Shown: positions 11,346 to 22,978, counted from the first letter of the stretch. The stretch: DNA of 64,000 nt from Poecilobothrus nobilitatus (GCA_947095535.1 OX352773.1:131593781-131657780); one strand, 5' to 3'. Numbers and translations are program-made. The notes: generated by a model not told the origin, from the sequence alone.

Positions 11346-12244
11346 CGGCAATAGTAGCCGCATAATTTTTTTCCAAATAAGTAAAACATTTGCAAATATT
11401 TTATTAAATAATTACACAAAACGGGAAATGACATATTAAAATCTAATAGACAAAATCGCAAATTAAAAATATTTCAAAATTAAGAAGGGTTATATAATTT
11501 TTTGTGATATTTTTTAATTTCGTGATATTTTGTTAATTTTGAATTTTGTGATATTTTTTTTATTTATTGTTTTTTTATTAATATTTTGTTTCTACTTCAT
11601 AAATATTACACTCTTTTTTTTAGAATTGAGGGGATTAGGCCTATTGGGAACACCACTTTAAAAAAAACGCTCCATATTCCCTACCTCAAAGGTGGTGTGG
11701 AAATGGGAAAATTTTTTAGATATTATAAATGATTACTTATATAAATATTATTTAATTATTGCTTATTTCACAATAACTTATATTTCAGTCAATAATTTTT
11801 TATTTTTAAAATTTAATAAAAATGTTTACTAAGTTAAATTTAAATCAAAATTGTCATTAAAATTTCATTTCTACACTTTTTTTTTTTACCAGTAGTGTAC
11901 TATAAAAACACTCTCATCGACTTTCACGAGACTCATAACTTAAGAACTTTAAGAAGCTTTTAAAATAAAAAATTTAAAGGAAGATAATTTTTTAAATGCA
12001 TATTTATGAATGAAAACATTATATATTCAAATATTTTTCTTTAATGAATTATGTAAAAAAGATGCGACTTTAATTTTCGCTTTGGACCACATTGAATAAA
12101 GTAAATGGTTTTTGTGTTATTTCAAGATTTATAGTCGGCCCCCTATTTTTTTCCATAAGACTACGTGTAAATTTGTTAAAAGCTGGCCCCTTATTAAGCT
12201 TTTACTCTCTGCACTTCATGGCCTGATAATTGATGTGAGTCTCG

Positions 12245-12394
12245 GTTATTACTATCTATTTCTTTCAATTTTGTTGTTTTTTAGTTTTTTTTTTCTTTCG
12301 AGTAGCATAAAAAAATTTGGTCACGTGGTGAGAATGGCTCATTTTATTGTAATAGATAATCTTTGATTGTAAAGAATAGATGGTAATAACTGGT
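12245..12394 (+). mobile_element. Spacer between the palindrome arms: P-type element end
   Basis: It starts with the second GTTATTAC duplication and continues with the P-type 3' end (ACTATCTATTTCTTTCAATT ... AAATTTGGTCACGTGGTGAG ... ATTGTAATAGATA) as at 24404-24510. It ends with GTAATAAC (12383-12390, the reverse complement of the duplication) plus TGGT. It is therefore the downstream half of the target fragment at 8545-8961, and it terminates in an inverted version of the same target site. Confidence 0.7.
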
Positions 12395-13293
12395 CGAGAC
12401 TCACATCAATTATCAGGCCATGAAGTGCAGAGAGTAAAAGCTTAATAAGGGGCCAGCTTTTAACAAATTTACACGTAGTCTTATGGAAAAAAATAGGGGG
12501 CCGACTATAAATCTTGAAATAACACAAAAACCATTTACTTTATTCAATGTGGTCCAAAGCGAAAATTAAAGTCGCATCTTTTTTACATAATTCATTAAAG
12601 AAAAATATTTGAATATATAATGTTTTCATTCATAAATATGCATTTAAAAAATTATCTTCCTTTAAATTTTTTATTTTAAAAGCTTCTTAAAGTTCTTAAG
12701 TTATGAGTCTCGTGAAAGTCGATGAGAGTGTTTTTATAGTACACTACTGGTAAAAAAAAAAAGTGTAGAAATGAAATTTTAATGACAATTTTGATTTAAA
12801 TTTAACTTAGTAAACATTTTTATTAAATTTTAAAAATAAAAAATTATTGACTGAAATATAAGTTATTGTGAAATAAGCAATAATTAAATAATATTTATAT
12901 AAGTAATCATTTATAATATCTAAAAAATTTTCCCATTTCAACACCACCTTTGAGGTAGGGAATATGGAGCGTTTTTTTTAAAGTGGTGTTCCCAATAGGC
13001 CTAATCCCCTCAATTCTAAAAAAAAGAGTGTAATATTTATGAAGTAGAAACAAAATATTAATAAAAAAACAATAAATAAAAAAAATATCACAAAATTCAA
13101 AATTAACAAAATATCACGAAATTAAAAAATATCACAAAAAATTATATAACCCTTCTTAATTTTGAAATATTTTTAATTTGCGATTTTGTCTATTAGATTT
13201 TAATATGTCATTTCCCGTTTTGTGTAATTATTTAATAAAATATTTGCAAATGTTTTACTTATTTGGAAAAAAATTATGCGGCTACTATTGCCG

Positions 13294-13709
13294 CATTTAC
13301 ACGTCGATTCCAAATCAATGTCATTCATACCCAAACAAAGACTATTTAACGTCACTTCAATTAGTATTCTTTTTTGATTACTTTGCTCAAAGAAATTTTT
13401 TTTTAAATTTGTTTCCCGTAAAATCTCCTAAAAAATTGCTGTCGTATGAAATAAAACATAATTTGTCTGATAGTCGGTAAAGAAAGACCTCCTCTGTTAA
13501 GTTCGTCAAAGTAAAATTGCACCCAGCTAGAGAACGATATAAACGGAATCTATTTTCTAAAGAATCAGTTTGTAATTTGCCTAATAAAACATAGTCCATT
13601 TGAAGCTCCGTTAAGGATAGATGAACTAAATCTATTAATGTTTTAGTAGTGAATACTAAAGCATTGAAAGTGTCTCTCGAAAATCTATTTTTATTATCAT
13701 TTGTATTCC
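13294..13709 (-). pseudogene. P-type transposase C-terminal remnant, copy 2
   Basis: Mirror image of the remnant at 10930-11345, with identical translated residues in the longest frame (13387-13599). It has the same stop and frame change, so the decay preceded the duplication. Confidence 0.65.
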
Positions 13710-13913
13710 AAACTGATAACCAATGATAATTCTAAATTTAAAGTTGCAACCGAAATAATTATCATTTTGTAAAAAATATAAAATAATATTAGTTTCATTT
13801 TCATTTTACAGAGTTTATATGTATAAAAAATTAAAAAGGGCTATATAAAAAAATAAGATAAAAGACAAAAAAATATAATAATTTATAAAAAACAAAAAAA
13901 CCGTAAATACAAA

Positions 13914-14499
13914 ATTATTTATTTTATTTATTTATTTATTAAGTCTTAAAAAAAAAAAAAATTTTGTGTACAAAAAAGCCAATATTTACAAATTTAGAAA
14001 ATCATACTATAATAGGAGTATTTTCAACTTTGACTTAAAATTAAGAGAAAAGAATTAATATTTATTATTAAAAAATTTAGTTGGTGTAGCAAAAATGGCT
14101 AAAAAACCTACTGACACATTTTTTAACGACTTATAACTAGATACTTAAAACTAACCTATAGACTAATTATTAAATTTAGAATTTACATATAGTTAACTTA
14201 GATTATACTAAAAATATTATTTATTAGAGGATTTGAATTGTTAAAGCAGTTCTCTTGAAAAATTGGTAAAAGTCTATCAATTTTGTCTTGACTTGTAGGC
14301 ACTTGGGCGATTTCATGTAACCTTGCGGTTGAAAAGCATCTGTTTTTCTTTAGAATTAATTTTAGCACGGAGTTCTGCTTTCTTTGTAAAAGAAGTAAAT
14401 GCGATTTTGCAGAATCCATCCATACGGCGAAAGCGTAGAAAAGAATGCTGCTAAATATCACTTTATGTATTAATAATTTATTGTCCATGCTCAGATACG
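13914..14499 (-). mobile_element. Jockey-like LINE 3' fragment inside copy 2
   Basis: Mirror image of the LINE fragment at 10140-10725. The 96-residue frame 14198-14488 is identical in translation. The LINE was therefore nested before the element was duplicated in inverted orientation. Confidence 0.65.
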
Positions 14500-15250
14500 A
14501 TTTTCTGTTTAAAATTATAAAACTAATTTAACATAAAAAACAAACAAAACTAATTATAATAAGTATTAATTAATTAATTATATCGTATAAAAAAAAATTT
14601 AAAATTACTTATATCTCCTACACCACTACTTTTTTTTTATGGAGTGTATCAAAATATTTAATAATTTGCTTACCAGAATTTGTGACTCCCTTTTTTTATG
14701 TGCTCGAAATATGGCTGAAAAATACGAGTTGAAAATTAATTTTCTTACAAGAGGAAAGAAAAAATTCTAAATTTTAATTATATGACATTTTTAAAATGTT
14801 TAAATAAAATTAAAAATATTAAAACTCAATTTGATTATAAAAGTACTCACCCATTTCACATACAATTTTTATATAAATTTTAGGTTATGGTTAAAAGCTT
14901 TCAAATAAAACTTTCAATCCCACTCTTATTTTTTGAAAAAAAATTCTCTTCTTCTACTTTTACAAATGTCAAAAAGCAAGCGGAAAAAAATAACTAAAAA
15001 GACCTAAAAGTAATTTTATTAAATATTAAGTTAAAATTACGAGTTGAAAGCTAATTTTTTGATATGTTGTAGGAAAGATTCCAAATTTTATTTTCATATA
15101 AAATTCGACATATTTTGGGGAATATTTCATAACGAAAACTCGTAATGAAAATTGTTAAAAATGGGCATTTTTTCGAAAAAAAAAACAAAATAATAAGAAC
15201 AAAAAAAAATCTTTTAAAATTAAATTTTAATGTCATTTGTTTGAATGTAT

Positions 15251-15410
15251 GCGAGACTCGATTGCCATTCTCTCACAACTACATTCATGCGTTTTCAGTT
15301 CTTGGCCTGTTTATTTAGGTCTTGTAACTGGTAACCAAAACTTAAGTAAACAGGCCAAGAACTGAAAACACATGAATGTAGTTGTGAGAGAATTGCAATC
15401 GATTCTCACG
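15251..15410. repeat. Long imperfect hairpin specific to copy 2
   Basis: Arms of about 62 bp (15251-15313 and 15347-15410) carry GTTTTCAGTTCTTGGCCTGT and its complement plus the ACTACATTCATG block. The loop includes GGTAACC. Copy 1 lacks it, but the fragment at 37860-38040 retains one arm, so copy 1 probably lost it. Confidence 0.7.
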
Positions 15411-15829
15411 TATTCCGCGTATGAATAATTTCATAATTGATGTGAGTCTCGATTATAGCCATAGAAGCGTGTACAAAATTTTAAAGTATGAAAGTAGTTT
15501 CGACGTATACTATTACGATATTGAGGCAATTTATCTTTAGAAGCTTTTAAAATAAAAAATTTAAAGGATGACAATTTTTTAAATACATATTTATGAATGA
15601 AAATATTATATTTCAAAATATTTTTCTTTAATGAATTATGCAAAAGAGATGCGACTTTAATTTTTCTTTGGACCTAATTGAATAAAATAAATGGTTTTTG
15701 TGTTATTTCAAGATTTATAGTCGGCCCCCTATTTTTCCCATAAGACTGCGTGTAAATTTGTTAAAAGCTGGCCCCTTATTAAGCTTTTACTCTCTGCACT
15801 TCATGGCCTGATAATTGATGTGAGTCTCG

Positions 15830-16206
15830 ATATAATATATTATTTATACCTACATATACATAGTTTTGTAATTTCATAGTGTGATATAGGTAATCAATTT
15901 TAAATTTTTGGAAATAGCTATTTATATGTATATATGTACATATATCTGAAAAATAAATTGAAGTTTTACAAAATAACTTATAAAAATCTGGTAAATTGTA
16001 ATTCTTATTTGTAATTATTAATTACATATATTTACATATCTCGGAATATTACGTATTTTTTAAAGATGTGTAACACTAAAAATTTTATGCTTATAATCAA
16101 ATTCCTTTACAATTTTGTTAAAATATTTAATAATGTAGTATGTATATATAATCGAACTCTAATATGTATATAATTTAACAAAATACTTTTTGTCTGAATT
16201 ATTACA
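15830..16206. other. AT-rich spacer, no gene
   Basis: TA-rich sequence with no coding frame. It separates the palindrome from the next P-type pseudogene, and no element end is recognisable. Confidence 0.4.
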
Positions 16207-17690
16207 TTAATTATAACAAAAATAATTTTTTAAATTATTCAAAAGTTTAAATTCTATATTTGTTTGGTAAATTTCGCTAATACATTTAATAAAATTGTTT
16301 TCAATAAAGTTAATATTCATAAAAGTTTTTGGAGGCCTAATTATACTAGCATTGTCATATTCTTTAAATTCTCTAAACCCCGTGAATGTATTATCGTCAG
16401 AATTCATTTCTAAAGTACAATTGGTACAATTACGAAGTTCTCGGTATTTTTTCAGTAACCAACCACCAAAGTAGTAAAATGCATTTTCTCCTCCAAAATT
16501 TAATGGGTTATAATTAGCATCAATAACGAATTCATATTTAGTTAACATTTCTGTATCTACATTTGGAATTTCAGAAGGTTCTGTTCGCAATTTGTTGATG
16601 TTAATATATCTTCCATATATTTGATTGAAAAGGATTTTTTAAATGCATGTAAAAATGCAAACGTATAGTGGCAACACCAAGTTGTTAACACCAGGGCATT
16701 AACAATTTGATATTGCCAATATACGTTTCGTAAAATGCCATATATTTTCTAATAAATCTTGATTTAATTTTCTTGTTAAAAGAAAAGAAATATTGTCTGC
16801 ATTTAAATCACTGTGTAGATTTTTCAAAACACTATAATATTTTGTAACCATCCTTTAATATCAACTCAATTAAGTGTAATATCATACTTTATAAAATTTT
16901 TCCAGAAAGATTTTAGCAAATGTGGAGTATCATACATGCAGTAAATTTTATGGTTAGACACATAAAAATGATTGTTATATGTCGAAGTACCTAATAATTT
17001 GTTGAGCCCGATAAAATTTGATCCCTGATCAGATATTAAAGCCTTGGCTTCATGTGAATTTTAATTAATTCGTTTACATATTTGGAAATAATTTGCTGTA
17101 ATGCTTTTGCTGCACATGGTTTATTTACGAAATGATTGTAACGGTTAGTACCATTGCAACAACTGCGTACCTAGCAAGCGATTTAGTTTTACATTCATCA
17201 TGATCTTCTAAACCTATTATTTCGCCGTTGGATGTATTGTAGAACAAATTTGTTTTTAAAGATTTCGTCCAAACAGTAAGCAATTTTTCGCCATATCTGG
17301 TAAATGTTTAACTTTGAGTTTTAAGATGGGCAATTTTTAGTATATCTGAAGAATCTTGATTTTGATGATAAATTTATTAACTTGGATGTACTCAAAGATG
17401 GCTTTTTGAAATCAGTAGAATGTATCCATCGTCCACGATTAAACAAATTTTTAATATGGTTTTTCAAAATGCAAGCTATTCCTTCGGGTAAATTATCATG
17501 TAACTGCTGTTCAATATCTTTGTTTTCTTCTTTTAATTTTTTGTTGGCTATTTCTAAATTTTTGTTATTCTTTTTTAAATAATTAATCTCCTTTTGCAAT
17601 GCGTCAATATTTTCTGATTGTGTATGCACGTTTGTTATATTTTTAAGATTTCCAAAATACACAGGTAATATTTTTGTGAAGGAACTAGAA
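16207..17690 (-). pseudogene. Decayed P-element/THAP9-type transposase
   Basis: Read on the minus strand, recognisable blocks occur in the order of a P-type transposase. A Lys/Asn-rich coiled coil spans 17490-17620 and is preceded by an intron-acceptor-like TTTTCTAG at about 17677. A 'RGRW' segment lies near 17430, then the block around SNGEIIGLEDHDECK (about 17220) and SDQGSNFIGLNKLLGTSTY (about 17020). A 'YDTPHLLKSFWKN' block follows near 16890, 'LLTRKLNQDLLENI' near 16770, and the C-terminal YYFGGWLLKKYRELRNCTNC in the intact stretch 16207-16590. In this family the SDQGSNF and D-x-P-HLLK blocks belong to the catalytic RNase H-like core. Several stops and frameshifts separate the blocks. 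The THAP DNA-binding domain is missing upstream. The copy at 22455-24060 shares the C-terminus. Confidence 0.8.
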
Positions 17691-17813
17691 AATAAAATAA
17701 ATAAAAATATTAGTAATCTTGTAAAATGTTAAGGTATATTATATATTATTACTAGAAAATCCCCTGTGCAATTGCACAAATTCTATAGATTCAAAAACAT
17801 TAATAAACTACCT

Positions 17814-18812
17814 AAAAATTTCATTTTTACATCAGCACCATTAAAAAAAACGTTGAAATCACTTACTTACTTGTAATAGAAAAAAAACATAAAACAAATC
17901 TAAACACATAAAATTAAAAATGTTAGGTACAGTTTATTAATTTATTCTCGCCGTTTTTTCGTGGCGATAATTTTTGACAGTTTTTTAATTATTGAGAAAA
18001 AATGGTTCAAGCTAAAAACACAACATTCAGGGTAAAAGTTCGTGCCGATATCTCAAAAATTGTTTGAAACACATGTATAAAGTGCACAATAAAAACCGGC
18101 GAAAAACCAACCAACACCAACCGCTACGACATTTTTTTTTTGTTACATTTAAAACACTCCCAATAATCGAAATAATTTTAATATTTGTTAAAATTTTACT
18201 CTCTATTTTTCTTTAGTTTTAAAAGAAAATTTTTTATGTAGATGAAAAACAGTTGTTTTCGCCGCGAAATTACTTCAATTACCAAAACTACTTTCAAGTC
18301 TTTTGCGTTTCATTTTTCAAAAATTTCATTTTTACATCAGCACCATTAAAAAAACGTTGAAATCACTTACTTACTTGTAATAGAAAAAAAAACATAAAAC
18401 AAATCTAAACACATAAAATTAAAAATGTTAGGTACAGTTTATTAATTTATTCTCGCCGTTTTTTTGTGGCGATAATTTTTGACAGTTTTTTAATTATTGA
18501 GAAAAAATGGTCCAAGCTAAAAACACATTCAGGGTAAAAGTTCGTGCCGATATCGCAAAAATTGTTTGAAACACATGTATAAAGTGCACAATAAAAACCG
18601 GCGACCAATCAACACCGACCGCTACGACATTTTTTTTTTTGTTACATTTAAAGCACTCCCAATAATCGAAATAATTTTAATATTTGTTAAAATTTTACTC
18701 TCTATTTTTCTTTAGTTTTAAAAAAAAAATTTTTATTTAGATGAAAAACAGTTGTTTTCGCCGCAAAATTACTTCAATTACCAAAACTACTTTCAAGTCT
18801 TTTGCGTTTATT
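17814..18812. repeat. 505-bp tandem direct duplication
   Basis: Unit 1 (17814-18318) and unit 2 (18319-about 18812) both start AAAAATTTCATTTTTACATC. Both contain TTCTCGCCGTTTTTT(C/T)GTGGCG, GTTCGTGCCGATATC and CGCTACGACATTTTTTTT, with few substitutions and small indels. They are non-coding. The GCGATAATTTTTGACAG stretch resembles 18945-18970 next door, so the unit may belong to the same element as the 853-bp duplication. Confidence 0.8.
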
Positions 18813-18975
18813 TTTTTTTTGCTTGAAAAAAATTTGCTGAATTTATTTTATTTAAATGTACTTTGGAAGAGGTCTTTGGTATATTTAATAAAAGATTCAT
18901 GTCTCTGATAATGTAATTTCATAAATTTTCGGGGTCTTTTTTTGTGACGGTCGTTTTCGACAGCTTTTTAATTTA

Positions 18976-19828
18976 ATGGTCTAATAATAAATTAGTACAA
19001 AATTATGAATCTATTGTGAGAAAACGCTTCTAAAATGATATTTTCTATGTTATTTTTTCTTTTTTTTTTAAGAAAAATATCCATTTCTATAATATTTAGT
19101 AAGTTTCTGATTTCTGTTATGAAATATAATTAGCTAAGTCTGCCGAATTTTATATTAATAAAAAAAATTCGAATATTTTATGTTATATCAAAAATTCAGC
19201 TCAAAATATCAAAATTCTAACCTAAATAAACAAAACTACTATAAAGTCTGTTGCGAAGCTTTTACCAGCTTTTATAATAGTGAAAACAAAATCAAGAATT
19301 AAATCGGCCTATTATTTTTTATTTATAAATATAAGGCTTACTTATAAACTTTGCTCTTTTCACTTTCAGGTCTTTTAATTTTATTAAGAGTATTTTTATT
19401 TTTTTCAAAACAAAGAGTCATTTGAAACCTACCAACAGAAGAATAATAATTTATTTTTAATTTGCCGCTGCGACCAGTTCATAATGGATGTGGCGGTCAA
19501 ATTTAAAAATTTGCTTTAAATTTTGTGTCGAAAGTACTTTTTAAAAAGTAAACATTTGTGTCTCTGATAAGACTTTTAGTCGAAGATTTGTGTCTCTGAT
19601 AATAAAATTTTAAATTATTAAATATATACAAATATCATCATTGCCAGTTTAGTTTACATTCAGTGTGAGTGGTTTATTATAGAAATAAAATATTTTTTTT
19701 TTTACATGTTGGCAAGGTCTTATCATTATATTGTGTATATTATCAGAAATTCAATCATTAATTTCAGGTATTATATTATCTGATCTGATTAATAAATCTT
19801 ATTTTTTTCCATGGCTAACAATATTATT
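18976..19828. repeat. 853-bp tandem duplication, unit 1 (uninterrupted)
   Basis: It begins TAATGGTCTAATAATAAATT, which recurs at 19829. Shared landmarks are AGAAAAATATCC, TCTGCCGAATTTTA, AATCGGCCTATTATTTTT, GCTGCGACCAGTTCATAATG, CCAGTTTAGTTTACATTCAG and ACATGTTGGCAAGGTCT. Non-coding. This unit lacks the 1.33-kb insertion present in unit 2. Confidence 0.8.
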
Positions 19829-19918
19829 AATGGTCTAATAATAAATTAGTACAAAATTATTAATCTTTTGTGAGAGAAGGCGTCTAAAATGATATTTTCT
19901 ATGTTATTTTTTTCTTTT

Positions 19919-21250
19919 TATACCCTACACATTAAGTATAGGGTATATTAACTTTGGTATGGTCTTTGTAACCACCAAAAGGAAGCGAGTTAGGTATAGA
20001 CATGTATATATATTCTGAATCAGGATCACCGCCGGAGTCGATTTAGCGATGTCCGTCCGTCCGTCCGTCCGTACGCACGATAACTCAAAAAATAATGATG
20101 CTATCTTGATGAAATTTTTACTGTAGGTTAACAATGACTAAAGTAAGTCGGGGATTGTAAATGGGCGAAATCGGACCATGCGTTCGAGTACCTCCCATAC
20201 AACTTCCAAAACCTAATACGCATATTTTCGAAATTAATAAAGATAGAAACTTAAAATTTTGTACGAGGGTGTGTTTTTCTGAATCCCTGATATCCCCAAA
20301 ATTTGAGATGAAGTGGAGTGGTTGTTCGGGTACCTCCCATACAACTCCCAAAACCGAACATGCATATCTTCGAAATTAATAAAGATAGGAACTTCAAATT
20401 TGATACGAGGGTGCTGTTTCCTAAATCCCTGATTTGTCTAAAATTTGAGAGGAATTGGAGTGGTCGTTCGGGTACCTCCCATACAACTCCGAAAACCGAA
20501 CAAGCATAACTTCGAAATTAATAAAGACAGAAACTTCAAATTTGGTACTAGGGTGTTGTTTCCTGAATCCCTGATTTGTCCAAAATTTGAGATGAATTGG
20601 AGGAGCTGTTCGGGTACCTCTCATACAACTCCCAAAACCGAACATGCATATCTTCGAAATTAATAAAGATAGGAACTTCAAATTTGATACGAGGGTGCTG
20701 TTTCCTAAATCCCTGATTTGCCTAAAATTTGAGATGAATTGGAGTGGTCGTTCGGGTACCTCCCATACAACTCCCAAAACCGAACAAGCATATCTTCGAA
20801 ATTAATAAAGACAGAAACTTCAAATTTGGTACAAGGGTGTTGTTTCCTGAATCCCTGATTTGTCCAAAATTTAAGATGAATTAGAATGGTTGTTCGGGTA
20901 TCTGCCACACAACTCCTAAGACCAAACAAGCATATCTTCGAAATTAATTAATATATAAACTTGAAATTTGATATAAGAATGTTCTACTCTGTTGATGTCT
21001 CTAAAATTTGCGATGAATTGGGGTGGTGGTCCGCGTGCCTTCACACACTTCCCAAGACCTAACAATCATATTTTCGAATTTAATAAAGATAGAAACCTGA
21101 AATTTTGTACAAAGGTTGTAACAGCATTTATTTTTTTTAGCTTGTATTAAATACCTAACTAAAATAACTTATGGATTTTTAATTTAATTTGAATTTTTTA
21201 GGTGTAGGGTATAAATAAGTTGGTTGCATTGACTTACTGTTATTTTTACT
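19919..21250 (-). mobile_element. Dispersed repeat A (142-bp satellite type), copy 1
   Basis: It starts with a palindromic hairpin (TATACCCTACAC...GTATAGGGTATA), then TTAACTTTGGTATG. Next come a (CCGT)n run (20050-20070), a 142-bp tandem array, GGTGTAGGGTATAAATAAGT and a tail ending near TATTTTTACTTG. Copy 2 (40541-41773) has the same parts in opposite orientation. The boundaries are confirmed by the uninterrupted paralogue at 18976-19828. The strand given is arbitrary: I take the end with GGAC as 3', as in related dipteran repeats. It has no transposase and the mobilising enzyme is unknown. Confidence 0.75.
20189..21118. repeat. 142-bp tandem array within repeat A copy 1
   Basis: The landmark TACCTCCCATACAACT recurs at 20189, 20331, 20473, 20615, 20757 and 20899, exactly 142 bases apart, with a diverged seventh unit near 21036. 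Each unit contains TTCGAAATTAATAAAGA and the phrase CCTGAATCCCTGATTTGTC. Apparent reading frames here on both strands are by-products of the repeat. Confidence 0.9.
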
Positions 21251-22819
21251 TGTTTTTTTAAGAAAAATATCCGTTTCTATAATATTTAGTAAGTTTCTGA
21301 CTTCTGTTATGAAATATAATTATTTAAGTCTGCCGAATTTTACATTAATAAAAAAATTTCGAATATTTTATGTTATACCAGTTCTACCGAAAATTTAGCT
21401 TAAAAATCTAAATTTCAACCTAAATAAACAAAACTATTTTAAAGTATGTTACAAAGCTTTTACCAGCTTTTATACTAATGAAAACAAAATCAAGAATAAA
21501 ATCGGCCTATTATTTTTTTCTTATAAATATGAGGTTTACTATAAACTTTGCTCACTCTCACTTTTTCACTTTCAGGCGTTTTAATTTTATTAAGAGTACC
21601 TATTTTTATATTTTTTTTCCAAAACAAAAATTGAAAATGCCAACAGAAGATTAATAATTTATTTTTAATTTACCGCTGCGACCAGTTCATAATGGAGTTG
21701 GCGGTCAAATTTAAAAATTAAAAATTTGCTGAATTTATTTTGATTGAAAATGTGTTTTTTAAGTATGTACTTTTCCTTTTTTGACTGTACTCACTTTTAA
21801 TGAACGGTTTGTGTCTCTGATAATACTTCTAGTGGAAAATTTGGTCACTCGTAATAATATTTACTAAATTTATTTATATTTTTAATGAACGGTTTGTGTC
21901 TCTTGATAATACTTTGAGTCAAAAATTTGTGTCTCTGGTAATAAAATTTTAAATTATTAAATAAATATACAGAAATATCATCATTGCCAGTTTAGTTTAC
22001 ATTCAGTGTGAGTGTTTTATTATAGATATAAAATATATTTTTTTACATGTTGGCAAGGTCTCGCCAACATCTTGTGTATTATCGTAATATCTGGTATTAT
22101 ATTATAGATATTTTTAATTAATTTGTCCAAATGTTTTTACCTTTAGGCCTTTCCATTAAATAATAAATTTTCGGCAGAAATACTCGTATTTTGTAACGAA
22201 TCATCTGACGAATAATCTTTATCAACAGATCTCACTATTTCTAAAATTGATTGTTATAATACAAAGTATAGGAATATTTGAAATTGAATCGCAATGTTTT
22301 TTTAAAAGCGCAACTTTGTTTAATTTTATTCATTTAAGTACATAGTGGCAAAAAGTAATAATCGAAAGTATTTTAAATTGTTAATTGAAATTTTTTGAAA
22401 TTAAATAAAACAGTAATAATCGAGTGTTTTAAATTTTTTGAATTAAGTAGTGTAATGCGGAAACAATATTTAAAATGTTGCGGCTGTAACTATATTAGTG
22501 AAAGAAGGAATTCGAAAAGAACATATCATATTTTATCTTTAAATTAGAAAAAGTTTTGTTTTTTTTTTGCCACTCCTATGAGTAGTAAGAGGACATTGAC
22601 TAAGTAATTTATTTATTATTCATATTTGACTAAGCTTCAGTTTCATGCATCATTAATTTAACTAAGCCGTTGTTTACTCGGCTGTACCTATTGTACAAGA
22701 CCAAGACGTTTCTTTTTTTTTTATTTCTACACCATCTATTATCTTATACAAGAATTATAGTTTATTATTATTTTATTATATAGCTATTACAATATGATAT
22801 TAATTATAATTTATATTCA

Positions 22820-22978
22820 GGGGTCTTGGTGGCCTAATGGGAAGTGTGGGTTCGAATCCCACATACATCGTAAGAGTTATTCCCCCTTACGGCATTTACA
22901 GCCACGCCTGAACTGGGAAAGGCTGTTTAATTTTCTGTCTACATTTATATGGCAGAGAAATGCATTAAAAATATTTTT
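22820..22978 (+). mobile_element. tRNA-derived SINE (family 2)
   Basis: The head has an A box (TGGTGGCCTAATGG, 22827-22840) and a perfect B box (GGTTCGAATCC, 22849-22859), the RNA polymerase III internal promoter of tRNA-derived SINEs. The 3' body ends TGTCTACATTTATATGGCAG, then AGAAATGCATTAAAA. The same tail occurs at 43517-43560. The spacing between boxes (10 bases) is shorter than in a functional tRNA, so it is not a tRNA gene. Confidence 0.75.

Larger units (their letters stand above)
8970..12244 (+). mobile_element. P-type-like transposon remnant with long TIRs, copy 1
   Basis: The element begins CGAGACTCACATCAATTATC and ends with its reverse complement. The terminal inverted repeats extend about 280-300 bp (to about 9270, and from about 11950). 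It is flanked by the 8-bp duplication GTTATTAC. Inside are a LINE fragment (10140-10725) and the tail of a P-type transposase (10930-11345), so it is a non-autonomous, nested remnant. Copy 2 (12395-15829) is the same element in inverted orientation and nearly identical. A diverged partial copy lies at 37735-38050. Superfamily assignment rests on the transposase remnant plus the 8-bp duplication. Confidence 0.8.
12395..15829 (-). mobile_element. P-type-like transposon remnant with long TIRs, copy 2 (inverted)
   Basis: It mirrors copy 1 base for base over most of its length. Paired positions sum to 24639 for all shared frames (9403/15236, 10151/14488, 11040/13599, 12112/12527). It begins CGAGACTCACATCAATTATC at 12395 and ends with the complement at 15829. 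It is about 160 bp longer than copy 1 because of a hairpin-rich block at 15251-15470. Its flanks (TAACTGGT on the left, ATATAATA on the right) are not a target-site duplication, unlike copy 1. Confidence 0.8.
19829..22095. repeat. 853-bp tandem duplication, unit 2 (interrupted)
   Basis: Same landmarks as unit 1, but split by the dispersed element at 19919-21250. The unit resumes with AGAAAAATATCCGTTTC at about 21261. It is slightly more diverged near its 3' end, with extra GTGTCTCTGATAATA copies at 21811 and 21895. Confidence 0.8.

Noticed and set aside
11159..11461. 100-residue minus-strand frame, repeated at 13178-13480 on the plus strand
   Set aside because: It is the antisense of the P-type transposase remnant; the duplication is explained by the palindrome.
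12112..12527. Pair of near-identical frames starting MCYFKIYSRPPIFF
   Set aside because: They are translations of the transposon terminal inverted repeats.
17814..18812. CRISPR-like or LTR interpretation of the direct repeats
   Set aside because: There are only two long units in immediate tandem, with no internal coding region between them and no short spacers; a simple tandem duplication explains them.
20118..20929. Six overlapping open frames on both strands that look like related proteins
   Set aside because: They are read through the 142-bp satellite units; the same phrases appear on both strands and at 40.7-41.3 kb in inverse orientation.
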